This document shows positions 45,317-56,150 of a stretch of 64,000 nucleotides of DNA, one piece after another (positions within the stretch are counted from its first letter, which is position 1; each line of letters starts with the position of its first letter). The position numbers were made by a program, and so were the translations under genes. The notes beneath the pieces are model-generated. The model did no database searches. It was not told the origin of the DNA and saw only the letters and a program-made list of their open reading frames with translations. The DNA is from an uncultured Pseudomonadota bacterium (GTDB lineage: Bacteria > Pseudomonadota > Gammaproteobacteria > Steroidobacterales > Steroidobacteraceae): positions 30,295-94,294 of the forward strand of contig CAIRLC010000041.1 of assembly GCA_903879335.1 (NCBI GenBank), read 5' to 3'.

Positions 45317-45697
45317 TCAACGACGCAGGTAGTCGTCAGTTCCCGTGAGCCAATCAATACGCGGCGGATTGAATATGTCGCAGTCGAGGGTGTCTTCGAG
45401 AGCCAGCGCTCGATGCGGGACGTTTGAGGGGATCACCACAACCTCACCGGCACGTACAACGATCTCACGCTCATCATTTTCACCGAACCAAAAATGCAAT
45501 GCGCCGGAGATGATGTAGGTCAGTTGTTCGTTTTCGTGATGATGACGAGGCACATCGTCACCCTTCTTCAAGTGAACGTGCGCAATCATCAGTCGTTCGC
45601 CGGTCACTAATTTACGCGTGATCGTCCCTTTCATTGGTTCGGCAGGAATATCGTCCCAACGATGGTGGGACACGGCGTTCGCGTTTGGTGTTGCCAT
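45317..45697 (-). CDS. Cupin domain protein
   Basis: 126-residue single-domain cupin. Motif 1 is HHHENEQLTYIISGALHFW and motif 2 is VVVIPSNVPHRALALEDT, giving the metal ligands. Cupins of this size are metal-bound isomerases, dioxygenase-like enzymes or sensors. Encoded between the CMD-family gene and the SDR in a compact minus-strand cluster. Confidence 0.88.
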   Translation of the reverse strand: MATPNANAVSHHRWDDIPAEPMKGTITRKLVTGERLMIAHVHLKKGDDVPRHHHENEQLTYIISGALHFWFGENDEREIVVRAGEVVVIPSNVPHRALALEDTLDCDIFNPPRIDWLTGTDDYLRR

Positions 45698-45726
45698 TGT
45701 TATTGAAAGTCCTAAATGATTTTCGG

Positions 45727-46119
45727 TTAGAGAAATCGGTCGTCAATGTCTACGCCAAGTGCCGTGACCAATCGATTGGTCTCGTTGGCGAGACCGACGA
45801 TCGCGAGTAGTTCTGAATACTGCTGCTCCGACATACCTTTATTGCGAGCGGCTGCACCGTGCGAAGCGATGCAGTAATGACATCCATTTGATGCGCTGAC
45901 GGCAACATACAAGAGTTCTTTGACCAAGGGGTCGAGCTCACCGGGCCCCATGACGTCCTTGATGTTGGACCAAATCCTGCGCAAAGCTGGGGGGTCGTGC
46001 GCCAACACTTTCCAAAAATTATTAATCCAATCGGTCTTACGAGTCGCCATGATGTCGTCGTATACAGCTCGAACCTCGGGAGAGGCATCGGCATATTCAA
46101 TGGGCAACCGCTTCGGCAT
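45727..46119 (-). CDS. Carboxymuconolactone decarboxylase (AhpD-like) family protein
   Basis: 130 residues. The CMD/AhpD active site is present: Cys80-x2-Cys83 and His87 in NGCHYCIASHGAAARNKG. The Cys pair favours AhpD-like thiol peroxidase chemistry over true carboxymuconolactone decarboxylase, which lacks it. First gene of the cluster cupin-SDR-TonB receptor-cyclase; its promoter lies in the 321-bp gap upstream. Confidence 0.88.
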   Translation of the reverse strand: MPKRLPIEYADASPEVRAVYDDIMATRKTDWINNFWKVLAHDPPALRRIWSNIKDVMGPGELDPLVKELLYVAVSASNGCHYCIASHGAAARNKGMSEQQYSELLAIVGLANETNRLVTALGVDIDDRFL

Positions 46120-46440
46120 GGAGGCACCTGTTGTTCTCGTGAACGTAGCCTACCGACTTAATGGACGGATGGCTTGCGCCTTGACCGTTTATTGCAAAAC
46201 CGTAATTTCGGTCATTGCCAACTTACTCAGTTAGCCATGTGACTCTAACACCGCCAAAAGAACGTTGTAAACGCAACACGTGGGCTCGCCTTAGCCGGCG
46301 TCACCCAAGCTTTAGAACTCTTTTCTAGGTTTGGAAAACAAAACGAGCTAACGCTTGCGGCCGTAAAACACCGGCTATGAGATGGCGAGTTCAGTCGACA
46401 GCAGCGCATCACCTGAGCGGCGCAAGCGCCCACCCAGGCC
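46120..46440 (-). other. Intergenic region upstream of the CMD cluster
   Basis: 321 bp with no supportable gene. It is the likely promoter region of the minus-strand cluster. A short hairpin GGCGC/GCGCC (46419-46430) lies just past the stop of the upstream lipoprotein gene. Nothing else was recognised. Confidence 0.5.
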
Positions 46441-47214
46441 CTAACGATTTGGCGCGGGCGGGCCTTCGTCGGCTGCGGCCGACAATTCCGCCTCGGTTGC
46501 GCGTCGGTACTGTGCGTGAATCGTGATCGTTTTTACCCCGGTGACGTGCACTTCCAGGATCCGATGAATGCGATCGTCACGGGTATAACGCACTGAGTCG
46601 ACAACTCGCACGTGTTTCCCATCGTCGCTCGAGACAACAAAGGCATCGGCCACCCACCCTCCCCGCAAGGCGCGTGACCCATACCGATCCGTCAGGTTGA
46701 TCGGTTCGTCGTCTCCAGCAATAAAGGCGCGCCCCCGAGCATCCACGCCTACCCGGACGGTGCGAGCATCCTGTTGGATATCGAGGCGCTTTGATGGCAG
46801 TGCAAAGTGTCCGACAAATTCGAATGGAGGAAAACGCCCCCATGCAGGAACGGCCTCACGACTCGTGAATCCGCGATCGCCATCGCCGCCTTGGCCGGAG
46901 CGACTTGACCGCCGATCGGTACCCGGTGGCATCGAATCTGGCTCGGCGCCCTCGCGAACTTCATTTCCCCAAAGATCGTAACGCGCTCGCCGTAGCTCTC
47001 TAATTCGCGGTAGCGCCGCCCTGATTAGCGCTTGTGCGTCGTCACTTGCTCCCACTTCCAGAACCCAGTGGCCAGATAAATTAACTGGACTTGATGGCGT
47101 GGGAGCAAGACGTGGTCCGCCCCCGCAACCCACCATCACGACTGCGCACACGGATAAAGCGCAGCCGACAAATGCAGCTTTCACTTGGCTGTATAGCCGC
47201 GACCTTCGAGGCAT
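46441..47214 (-). CDS. Predicted lipoprotein, unknown function
   Basis: 257 residues from the ATG at 47214. Signal helix AFVGCALSVCAVVMVGC ends in a lipobox (VMVGC, Cys about 30). The mature part contains NLSGHWVLEVGASDDAQALI, a charged, Arg/Ser/Gly-rich low-complexity segment, and a beta-rich C-terminus (RILEVHVTGVKTITIHAQYRR). No named family recognised; the NLSGHW start of the mature domain resembles small exported proteins of soil proteobacteria. The start overlaps the upstream gene by 34 nt. Confidence 0.8.
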   Translation of the reverse strand: MPRRSRLYSQVKAAFVGCALSVCAVVMVGCGGGPRLAPTPSSPVNLSGHWVLEVGASDDAQALIRAALPRIRELRRARYDLWGNEVREGAEPDSMPPGTDRRSSRSGQGGDGDRGFTSREAVPAWGRFPPFEFVGHFALPSKRLDIQQDARTVRVGVDARGRAFIAGDDEPINLTDRYGSRALRGGWVADAFVVSSDDGKHVRVVDSVRYTRDDRIHRILEVHVTGVKTITIHAQYRRATEAELSAAADEGPPAPNR

Positions 47215-47825
47215 GCGCTCATCGCTCGAAGATACTCGGCCCGCGCGATGGACACATTGTTGACCACCTCTCCACCGCCCGGACGGGTTGGATCGAAATG
47301 GGTTTGATCTGAAGCCCAGCGATGGCACTGGTAACGATCCTCCGATTGCTGCGCTTCGGTCTGACCATTGCGCGGGTAAACGTAGAGGTCTGCCGGAGCG
47401 GCTTGCGGCGCACCGTCCGCCCCTTCTGGCGCCGGAACAACTTCATATGAGCGCTGTTCCTGACGCCAGACATAGTACACGTCATTTGCGTAGTAATACG
47501 GAACCCCACCGAACCATAGGGTTGAGTAAAAGCCCGGCAAGATCGGCACAAACACACCAATCGGCGGTGCTATTACGGTCCAACGCGGACCATAGGGAGC
47601 GTACCAATTACCGCCGTGATACCAGTATCGACCACCGCCGTGGTGAACTTCGTAACCGCCGCGCGGTACGGAGGTCATGACCGTTCCGCGGGGGGCGAAC
47701 GGTTGATGGCCTTCATGGTAATCACCAGACCTAGGCCCAAATCGATCTGGGTGGTCAGCCATTGCGGGCGCCAAGGTCAACGCAAGCGCGCACGTGACAA
47801 ACAACATGATGGTTGGGTGCTTCAT
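47181..47825 (-). CDS. DUF6515-like exported protein sharing a module with its neighbour
   Basis: 214-residue exported protein, signal peptide to about residue 23 (TLAPAMADHP). The ATG at 47825 has GAGG upstream (an upstream GTG at 47837 overlaps that site). Residues 60-125 are Gly/Tyr/Trp-rich (GGRYWYHGGNWY, GVPYYYANDVYYVW), the pattern of DUF6515. Residues 150-179 (YPRNGQT...DRYQCHRWASDQTHFDP) and 200-214 (RAMSACLEGRGYTAK) closely match the adjacent glycine-zipper lipoprotein. Function unknown; envelope location inferred. Confidence 0.82.
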   Translation of the reverse strand: MKHPTIMLFVTCALALTLAPAMADHPDRFGPRSGDYHEGHQPFAPRGTVMTSVPRGGYEVHHGGGRYWYHGGNWYAPYGPRWTVIAPPIGVFVPILPGFYSTLWFGGVPYYYANDVYYVWRQEQRSYEVVPAPEGADGAPQAAPADLYVYPRNGQTEAQQSEDRYQCHRWASDQTHFDPTRPGGGEVVNNVSIARAEYLRAMSACLEGRGYTAK

Positions 47826-47833
47826 AGCAATCC

Positions 47834-48382
47834 TCACTTAACCGAATAGCCTCGACCCTCAAGGCATGCGGTCATCGCTCGCCGGTAAGCCCCTGCTTTT
47901 TCACCGCCGCCGGAGGGTCCGGCGGATTGAGACAGTGCACGGTCGCGCTGTGCATCAGCCCGTTCCGCGTTCTCGGTGGCGGCGCCAATCGCGCCGCCCG
48001 TAATAGCACCAACGATCGCACCGCCACCCTCGCTGCCTCGAGGCGCAATGATTGAACCCAGTACAGCGCCTGCGATCGCGCCAACGGTGAGACCGGAACC
48101 CGGTATCGGCTCCTGAGCTACAGGACGACTCGGCGGTGCAGTGGGCAATTGCGCGGGATCAAAACCGGTCTGTTGGGCAGCCCAACGGTGACAGTCATAG
48201 CGGTCACGGTCTAACTGCTCCGGTGTTTGCCCGCGCGCTGGATAGGCGATGACTTCTTGGTAGCGCGGCGCTGCGGCCACCGGATACGGTCGATGGTAAT
48301 AGCTACGTGGCGGCGGCGATTCGACGCAAGCCGTCAGCGACAAACCACCGAATAAAACTGCAGGCAACCAATATTTCGACAT
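47834..48382 (-). CDS. Glycine-zipper outer-membrane lipoprotein
   Basis: 182 residues: lipobox SLTAC with Cys19, the shared module YPARGQT...DRYDCHRWAAQQTGFDP at 47-76, a glycine-zipper membrane segment at about 98-136 (GAIAGAVLGSII, GAIVGAITGGAIGAA), and the C-terminal RAMTACLEGRGYSVK. Compared with the next gene, the zipper is inserted between the two halves of the module. Likely an outer-membrane stability lipoprotein of the YMGG/SlyB kind. First in a three-gene minus-strand unit. Confidence 0.85.
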   Translation of the reverse strand: MSKYWLPAVLFGGLSLTACVESPPPRSYYHRPYPVAAAPRYQEVIAYPARGQTPEQLDRDRYDCHRWAAQQTGFDPAQLPTAPPSRPVAQEPIPGSGLTVGAIAGAVLGSIIAPRGSEGGGAIVGAITGGAIGAATENAERADAQRDRALSQSAGPSGGGEKAGAYRRAMTACLEGRGYSVK

Positions 48383-48613
48383 TTGAGAGCTCCCAATTCA
48401 AGCGTTCGAGGACTCTATCCCAACGGTAACAACGTTTTGAGTGCCGCGCAGATGACAGAATGTAAACGCCACGTAGAGATTAGACGGGGCAAGCCTCTGC
48501 GAGTTCCCGCAAATTGCCTCTTCTTTGCCTCTGGGCCGCGATGACAGCCCGAAGACTGGCATCGAACGGTACACTCACAACGTCGGGCATGAGGCCCTGA
48601 AGCGAGTATTGAT

Positions 48614-50389
48614 ATGTCTGCCCAACCGTCTGACCGACCAAAATCGCGTTCCTTACGACCCCTGGCCGCGCTTAAGCCCTTTTTGCAGCCTTATCGCTCT
48701 CGCGCTCTGATCGCCTTAGCTGCACTGGTGATCGCGGCAGCCGCCATGCTAGCGCTGCCCATCGCGCTACGACAAATGATTGACCATGGGCTTGCAGCGC
48801 AGAGCGCGGTGGCGATTGATCGTTATTTTGTCGGTTTTTTGCTGGCGGCTGCAGCTTTTGGTGGGTTTGCCGCACTTCGGTTCTACCACGTCACCTGGCT
48901 GGGTGAGCGACTGGTCGCCGATGTACGTCGCGCTGTCTACGCCCGCGTCGTCGCCATGGATCCAACTTTCTTCGAGGTAACCCGAACGGGGGAAGTCCTA
49001 TCTCGGCTTAATACGGACACCACGTTGGTACAGACCATCGCCGGCTCGTCCCTATCCATTGCATTGCGTTCGGTTCTTAACCTCATCGGCGCGCTCGTCA
49101 TGCTCACGCTGACTAGCCCTAAATTGACCGGTGCACTTGCTCTATTTTTGCCGGTCATTGTTGTGCCGCTAGTCTGGGTCGGTCGGCGAGTCCGCAAATT
49201 GTCTCGGGATGCTCAGGACCGAGTAGCAGACTCCAGCGGTCTCGCCGGGGAAACGTTAAACGCGATTCAGACTGTGCAAGCGTACACCCTCGAAGATCTG
49301 CAATGCCGTCGTTATAACAGCGCGGTCGAGGCGGGCTTCAGTGTCGGCATCGCCCGCACTCGGGTTCGCGCGGTACTGACCGCCCTCGGGACAACGCTAG
49401 TCTTTGGAGCGATTACGGCTGTGCTCTGGCTAGGTGCGCATGAAGTATTGGCGGGCACGATGACGGGAGGCCAACTCGGACAATTCTTGCTTTATGCCGT
49501 TTATGTCGGCAGTTCGGCAGCGATGCTTAGCGAAACGTTCGGAGAGATGCAGCGCGGCGCTGGCGCCATGGAGCGTTTATCCGAGCTGTTGATCGCCCGA
49601 CCGTCGATCGAGTCGCCCGAGAACCCTGCGCACCTTGCAAGCCGAACGGCAGGCGCAATTCGATTTGAGGCGGTCACATTTAACTACCCGTCGCGCCCCG
49701 ATGCGTCGGCACTCACGGAATTCAACCTCGACGTAGCGCCTGGCGAAACCGTCGCACTGGTTGGCCCATCCGGTGCCGGAAAAAGCACTGCTTTCCAATT
49801 GTTACTGCGCTTTTATGATCCTGCGATAGGTCGCGTCATGATCGATGGCGTCGACATTGCAACGCTCGATCCCAAAGCGCTGCGATCGCAGATCGCGCTC
49901 GTGCCGCAAGATACCGTGCTGTTTGGGGCAAGTGCCTACGAGAACATCGGGTACGGCAAACCTGGCGCATCTACAAGCGACATCGAGAGCGCAGCCCAAG
50001 CGGCCGCAGCGGACGGATTCCTCCAGGAACTCCCGAACGGCTATGACACTTTTCTTGGCGAGCGCGGCTTGCGTTTATCGGGAGGCCAGCGGCAACGGCT
50101 GGCAATCGCTCGCGCCGTCCTGAAGGATCCGCCTATTCTGCTGCTTGATGAAGCGACCAGCGCACTCGACGCCGAGAGCGAACGGCTCGTTCAAGTCGCT
50201 CTGGAGCAACTGATGGCAGGCCGAACAACCCTCATCATCGCGCATCGACTGGCGACGATCTTGAAGGCGGACCGCATCATCGTTGTAGATCAGGGCAAGA
50301 TCGTCGGTGAAGGCACCCACGACAGTTTACTGGCCACCAATCCCCTATACGCTCGACTCGCGGCTTTGCAGTTCGGCATCACCGTGTGA
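48614..50389 (+). CDS. ABC transporter, fused permease and ATPase (MsbA/ABCB-type exporter)
   Basis: 591 residues: six-helix type-1 exporter domain (about 20-320, starting FLQPYRSRALIALAALVIAA) and a nucleotide-binding domain with Walker A GPSGAGKST, signature LSGGQRQRLAIARAVL and Walker B ILLLDEATSALDAE, all intact. Homodimeric exporter; the substrate (lipid, drug, peptide or metal conjugate) is undetermined. It converges on the TonB receptor gene with 4 bp between stops. Confidence 0.94.
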   Translation: MSAQPSDRPKSRSLRPLAALKPFLQPYRSRALIALAALVIAAAAMLALPIALRQMIDHGLAAQSAVAIDRYFVGFLLAAAAFGGFAALRFYHVTWLGERLVADVRRAVYARVVAMDPTFFEVTRTGEVLSRLNTDTTLVQTIAGSSLSIALRSVLNLIGALVMLTLTSPKLTGALALFLPVIVVPLVWVGRRVRKLSRDAQDRVADSSGLAGETLNAIQTVQAYTLEDLQCRRYNSAVEAGFSVGIARTRVRAVLTALGTTLVFGAITAVLWLGAHEVLAGTMTGGQLGQFLLYAVYVGSSAAMLSETFGEMQRGAGAMERLSELLIARPSIESPENPAHLASRTAGAIRFEAVTFNYPSRPDASALTEFNLDVAPGETVALVGPSGAGKSTAFQLLLRFYDPAIGRVMIDGVDIATLDPKALRSQIALVPQDTVLFGASAYENIGYGKPGASTSDIESAAQAAAADGFLQELPNGYDTFLGERGLRLSGGQRQRLAIARAVLKDPPILLLDEATSALDAESERLVQVALEQLMAGRTTLIIAHRLATILKADRIIVVDQGKIVGEGTHDSLLATNPLYARLAALQFGITV

Positions 50390-50393
50390 TGGA

Positions 50394-52508
50394 TCAGCCG
50401 CCAAAGGCACGACTCAGGCCGAGGTAGACGCCCCGGCGCTGTCCCCATTGCGGCGCGCCGACGCCCACACCGGTGCCGTCGCGCAATTCGTAGACTCGAT
50501 CGAAAAGGTTAATGACGGAAAGCGTCCATTCGAGCTCACCGACGAAGCTCAGCATCATCTTCCGGTGTGCGGATAGGTTGAAGGTGACGTAGCTCGGTAG
50601 ATGGTTTGCATTCAGGGCTCCGTCTCGCAATCCGGAGCCTGCGATGAAATCGACGCTCACGGTTGTATCGCGGATTTCTTGCGTAAGACCACCGGATAAC
50701 GTGATCCGTTGGTCGTGATCAAGAGGAATCCACTGACGGGCGATAGCGGCCAGTTCCTCGGCCGCAAAATTGTATTGGCCGGTCACAATTTGAGTCGCTT
50801 CTGCCCGACCCCATGCGGCATTCAAATAGGCACTGGTCGTACCCCGCCGCCAACCCACGGTCGTTTCGATGCCGTAAATTCGACCACGCGCATAATTGAA
50901 AGGCGAGAATAAGACGGCCGGTCCAAATTGCCCCTCGTCTCCAAGATCGGTGATCGAACGGAAGTACCCGTCGACACCGAAGGTCACTGCAGGAGCGAGC
51001 CGCGTCATAAGACCTAAATCAAAGTAATGGGAACGCTCCGCTCGTACGGCCGCATCACCGGTTGACGGCGCCGCACCCGTGGTCTGTGCGAACAGGCCTA
51101 CTGATTCCGGTGAAATCTTTTCCGTAGGTGGTGGCGTGAAGTACCGCGCGTAGCCGGCGTGTACGGTCGTCCCACCGTCTAACTCAACCACCACAGCCAG
51201 TCGAGGGCTTAACTGAGTTTCACGAATCAATCCGTCATAACCGTCAAAACGAGCACCTAAATTAACGGTCCATCGATCCAAGGGATGCCATTCATCCTGT
51301 AGATAACCGCCCCACAAACGCGCGCCGGTACGCGAGCGGTCAGCTATCGTCAGCGAGTTAAATACCACGTCACCCATCGCGTCGAGGGGATAGACCGTTG
51401 TCGTGGCGGTCGTGTGCGCCACCTCATCGTGGTAGGTCAAACCGAAGCGGAGCGTATGTCGCTCGCCCGGAGTACTGGCATCGAATTGAACTCCCCAGCG
51501 AGAATTGGTGCGCGAAATATCACCCGCGGCTCCTGAAAAGGCCAAATCTCCTTTTAAGTCAGGAAGATAATGCACTGCTGATTCGCGGTCGTAGAGAGCG
51601 AACTGATAATGCAACGGTCCGCCGCTGGCGTTCTCATAGGCGAGGACGACGTAACGGTTGCCCTCGTGCTGACGATCGTCAAGCGCTGCGGATAGTGGCG
51701 GAGCATCATCCGGTGAAACGTATAGCGGAGACAGTCCAGGCCGCACTGGTATCTGAAAAGAGTCGTCGGCAAGACCAACCATTAGGCTGACCCGTGCCGA
51801 TGTCGGCAAGACGTGCGCTGCGTAGGCGAAGCCGCTCCACTGATCGGTCCGGTCATGCTGCGCGGACTGCGTTGGTAACGGATTTTCGATCCCTAGGTTA
51901 TTTTGAACATGTCCGCCCGTCGCATAGTAGGACCACCCCTCAGTGGCGCCACTAACCTCCCCATCAAACTCCCGGTGTGCTGGCGAGCCGACCAGTAGAT
52001 TGAGCTCGCTACCGTTGTGGTAGTCAGAACCCTTGGTGTGAATGTCCACGACTCCAGCCGTGCGATAGCCATATTGCGCCGGCAAAGCGCCGGTTAGTAG
52101 ATTGATTTCATTGGCGAATCTTGGATTAAGCGCCTGACCAAAGAGAGCAATCGACTCCGGAATCACCACATCGTTGATCCGATACTGAAGGTTGGCATGG
52201 TCGCCACGAACGTGCAGCTGGCCAAACGAATCTTGCGTAACACCAGGAGCACGAAGGAGCACTTGATTTAAAGGCGTGGATTCACCGAGCGGAAGATTTT
52301 TTAGATCTGCAGCTGCTAAGCGATACTCACTTGCGCCGATCTCGGGCATGAGTTGATTGCGAGCTTCGTCGAGGCGACGAGCAGTGACCTGAATTTCAGT
52401 GAGATCAGTCGCGGGCGCGGGCTCAACGGTCTCAGCGAGACTGGGCTCGGTTAAGAGCGCCAAACCGGCAAGAACCGCCCGCCGTAAAAAAAATTGTGAA
52501 TAGGACAT
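50394..52508 (-). CDS. TonB-dependent outer-membrane receptor (metal-context)
   Basis: 704 residues from the ATG at 52508, which starts the signal peptide (FFLRRAVLAGLALLTEPSLAET). TonB box-like DLTEIQVTARRLDEARNQL, plug with LLRAPGVTQDSFGQLHVRGDH and VVIPESIALFGQ, barrel ending GVYLGLSRAFGG. It differs from the other two receptors and lacks the FGRNATGG plug motif. The upstream small His/Cys exported protein on the same strand hints at copper or zinc uptake, but this is inference. Confidence 0.9.
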   Translation of the reverse strand: MSYSQFFLRRAVLAGLALLTEPSLAETVEPAPATDLTEIQVTARRLDEARNQLMPEIGASEYRLAAADLKNLPLGESTPLNQVLLRAPGVTQDSFGQLHVRGDHANLQYRINDVVIPESIALFGQALNPRFANEINLLTGALPAQYGYRTAGVVDIHTKGSDYHNGSELNLLVGSPAHREFDGEVSGATEGWSYYATGGHVQNNLGIENPLPTQSAQHDRTDQWSGFAYAAHVLPTSARVSLMVGLADDSFQIPVRPGLSPLYVSPDDAPPLSAALDDRQHEGNRYVVLAYENASGGPLHYQFALYDRESAVHYLPDLKGDLAFSGAAGDISRTNSRWGVQFDASTPGERHTLRFGLTYHDEVAHTTATTTVYPLDAMGDVVFNSLTIADRSRTGARLWGGYLQDEWHPLDRWTVNLGARFDGYDGLIRETQLSPRLAVVVELDGGTTVHAGYARYFTPPPTEKISPESVGLFAQTTGAAPSTGDAAVRAERSHYFDLGLMTRLAPAVTFGVDGYFRSITDLGDEGQFGPAVLFSPFNYARGRIYGIETTVGWRRGTTSAYLNAAWGRAEATQIVTGQYNFAAEELAAIARQWIPLDHDQRITLSGGLTQEIRDTTVSVDFIAGSGLRDGALNANHLPSYVTFNLSAHRKMMLSFVGELEWTLSVINLFDRVYELRDGTGVGVGAPQWGQRRGVYLGLSRAFGG

Positions 52509-52567
52509 GTGATCTTGAATGCTCGTACCCGCCGAACTACCGATCAATTCTTATGATCGGGACTCAG

Positions 52568-52894
52568 TTATCCGAGGAGAGCGGGTGGAGCGCGAGACAG
52601 ATAGCGCAGTAGCAGCACCTCGCCACTTCGTGCAGTCGGCATTGGCTCCACGGGGAGACTGTACGAGATCCGAATCGCTATTTCCGGGACCGCCGTCGTC
52701 GGGCCTGCCGCAGACTCGACGGCGGCGATGCAAGCCGCGCATGCGATGGGGTGAGGGGCGGCCCGGTCATGCAGTGCGTGGCTGGCAGAATGGACCAGCC
52801 CCACCCATTGCGCACTGGCGTACAGAATCACGAGGACTCCCAACAGGAAACCCCGTAAACCGTCGACCCGAGCTAAAAGTGACCGTAAGCGCAC
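52568..52894 (-). CDS. Small His/Cys-containing exported protein (DUF2946-like)
   Basis: 108 residues: a membrane or signal helix (GFLLGVLVILYASAQWVGL) followed by potential metal ligands His35, His39, His42, His48, Cys52 and Cys55 (HSASHALHD, HPIACAAC), and a C-terminal RAPP motif. GTG start at 52894. Proteins of this form are commonly encoded before a TonB receptor in copper or zinc loci. It precedes the receptor gene by about 60 nt on the same strand. Confidence 0.72.
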   Translation of the reverse strand: MRLRSLLARVDGLRGFLLGVLVILYASAQWVGLVHSASHALHDRAAPHPIACAACIAAVESAAGPTTAVPEIAIRISYSLPVEPMPTARSGEVLLLRYLSRAPPALLG

Positions 52895-53104
52895 AGACCA
52901 ACCTTAGCAGATATCGGCAAGCGGACGGGCTTGGCACTGGATCAGACCGATAATCTGGCTTCAAGTTCCGGAGCCCGGGAGCATGGCGGGCATGGGTGAA
53001 CGAGGGTAGGATCATGGGACAGTTGGGAGAGCGTGTCCGCCATCTCGACCTCGGCCGCGGACGCGTAACCGATTTTGAAGTCATTTGCGTGGGGGGAGAG
53101 ATTC

Positions 53105-53568
53105 ATGATTACGCTGAAAATTAATGGTAGAGCGCTTGAAACCGATGCATCACCGGACACACCACTGTTGTGGGTACTGCGTGACCATCTCGGCATGACC
53201 GGCACCAAATTTGGCTGTGGCAAATCGCTATGCGGTGCGTGCACCGTCCATGTCGACGGTTCGGCAACCCGGTCGTGTGTAACGCCGGTTGAGAACGTGG
53301 TTGGTAAAGAAATCAGAACGATCGAGGGCCTCTCCAAAGACCGCTCGCATCCCGTGCAGCAGGCTTGGATGGAATTGGATGTGCCACAGTGCGGCTACTG
53401 CCAATCCGGCCAGATCATGTCGGCGACTGCCTTGCTTGAGCGCAACCCTAACCCGACTGACGCAGACATCGACTCAGCGATGGCAGGCAATATCTGCCGC
53501 TGCGGCACCTATCCACGCATTCGCGCGGCGATTCACAAAGCTGCCGACCTGATGAAGGGGGCCGCTAA

Positions 53569-53572
<4 letters not shown>
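53105..53572 (+). CDS. (2Fe-2S)-binding subunit of an IorA-type molybdenum hydroxylase
   Basis: 155 residues: plant-type [2Fe-2S] domain with Cys38, Cys43, Cys46 and Cys58 ([10 protein letters not shown]) and a second cluster domain with Cys96, Cys99, Cys131 and Cys133 ([18 protein letters not shown]). Carries electrons from the molybdenum subunit. The ATG at 53105 has a GGGGGGAGAG site; the earlier frame at 53075 is rejected. It overlaps the molybdopterin subunit by 4 nt. Confidence 0.95.
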
Positions 53573-55710
<2,138 letters not shown>

Positions 55711-56150
55711 CGCTCGTCGAAACGAGACCTCAAGGGGACCCGGCTGCCGATAGGGCAGCCGGTCTTCCCACAGTGCCAAGGCGGGACGGCTGTCCTAAAA
55801 TGGTTGATGCGGCCCCGCCATTTCGCTTCTGGGCAGAACCACACTGAAGCGACCGCCGCCTAAAGGGGGTCAACGGCCTGGACGCGTGCTTGCATATCGC
55901 GCTGCTTTGGCAAGCCCGCCAGTGAAAGAATTCGAGCCACGCCGCCCGGCACCTGCTTGGGCGTTCGAAATGATGCTCAACGTCTGTGCCCGTGTGCCGA
56001 AAACCGAGACGGAACGCCGCGATTGGCCGCAAATACGATAATCTTTCGCCACACCGGATCAATAGGTTATTTAGGCGCAATTGAACTCGCCGTCCCAGCG
56101 TTGAAGCCTATTGCGTCACGTCACCCCCATACTGAGTTTTTTGGAAAGTC
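55711..56150. other. 440-bp intergenic region with a hairpin, no gene
   Basis: After the molybdoenzyme stop a hairpin CCGGCTGCC (55740-55748) / GGCAGCCGG (55754-55762) with loop GATAG is followed by TCTTCCC and can serve as a terminator. The rest has no convincing coding frame. The 3' end carries the promoter of the GNAT-DUF885 operon. Confidence 0.55.

Noticed and set aside
46245-46433. 62-codon minus-strand frame between the lipoprotein and the CMD gene
   Set aside because: Cys/Ser/Phe-rich without a signal, motif or ribosome site; reads as random sequence.
55730-56080. 116-codon minus-strand frame in the gap after the molybdoenzyme
   Set aside because: Crosses the terminator hairpin and has an Arg/Cys-rich composition with no family similarity.
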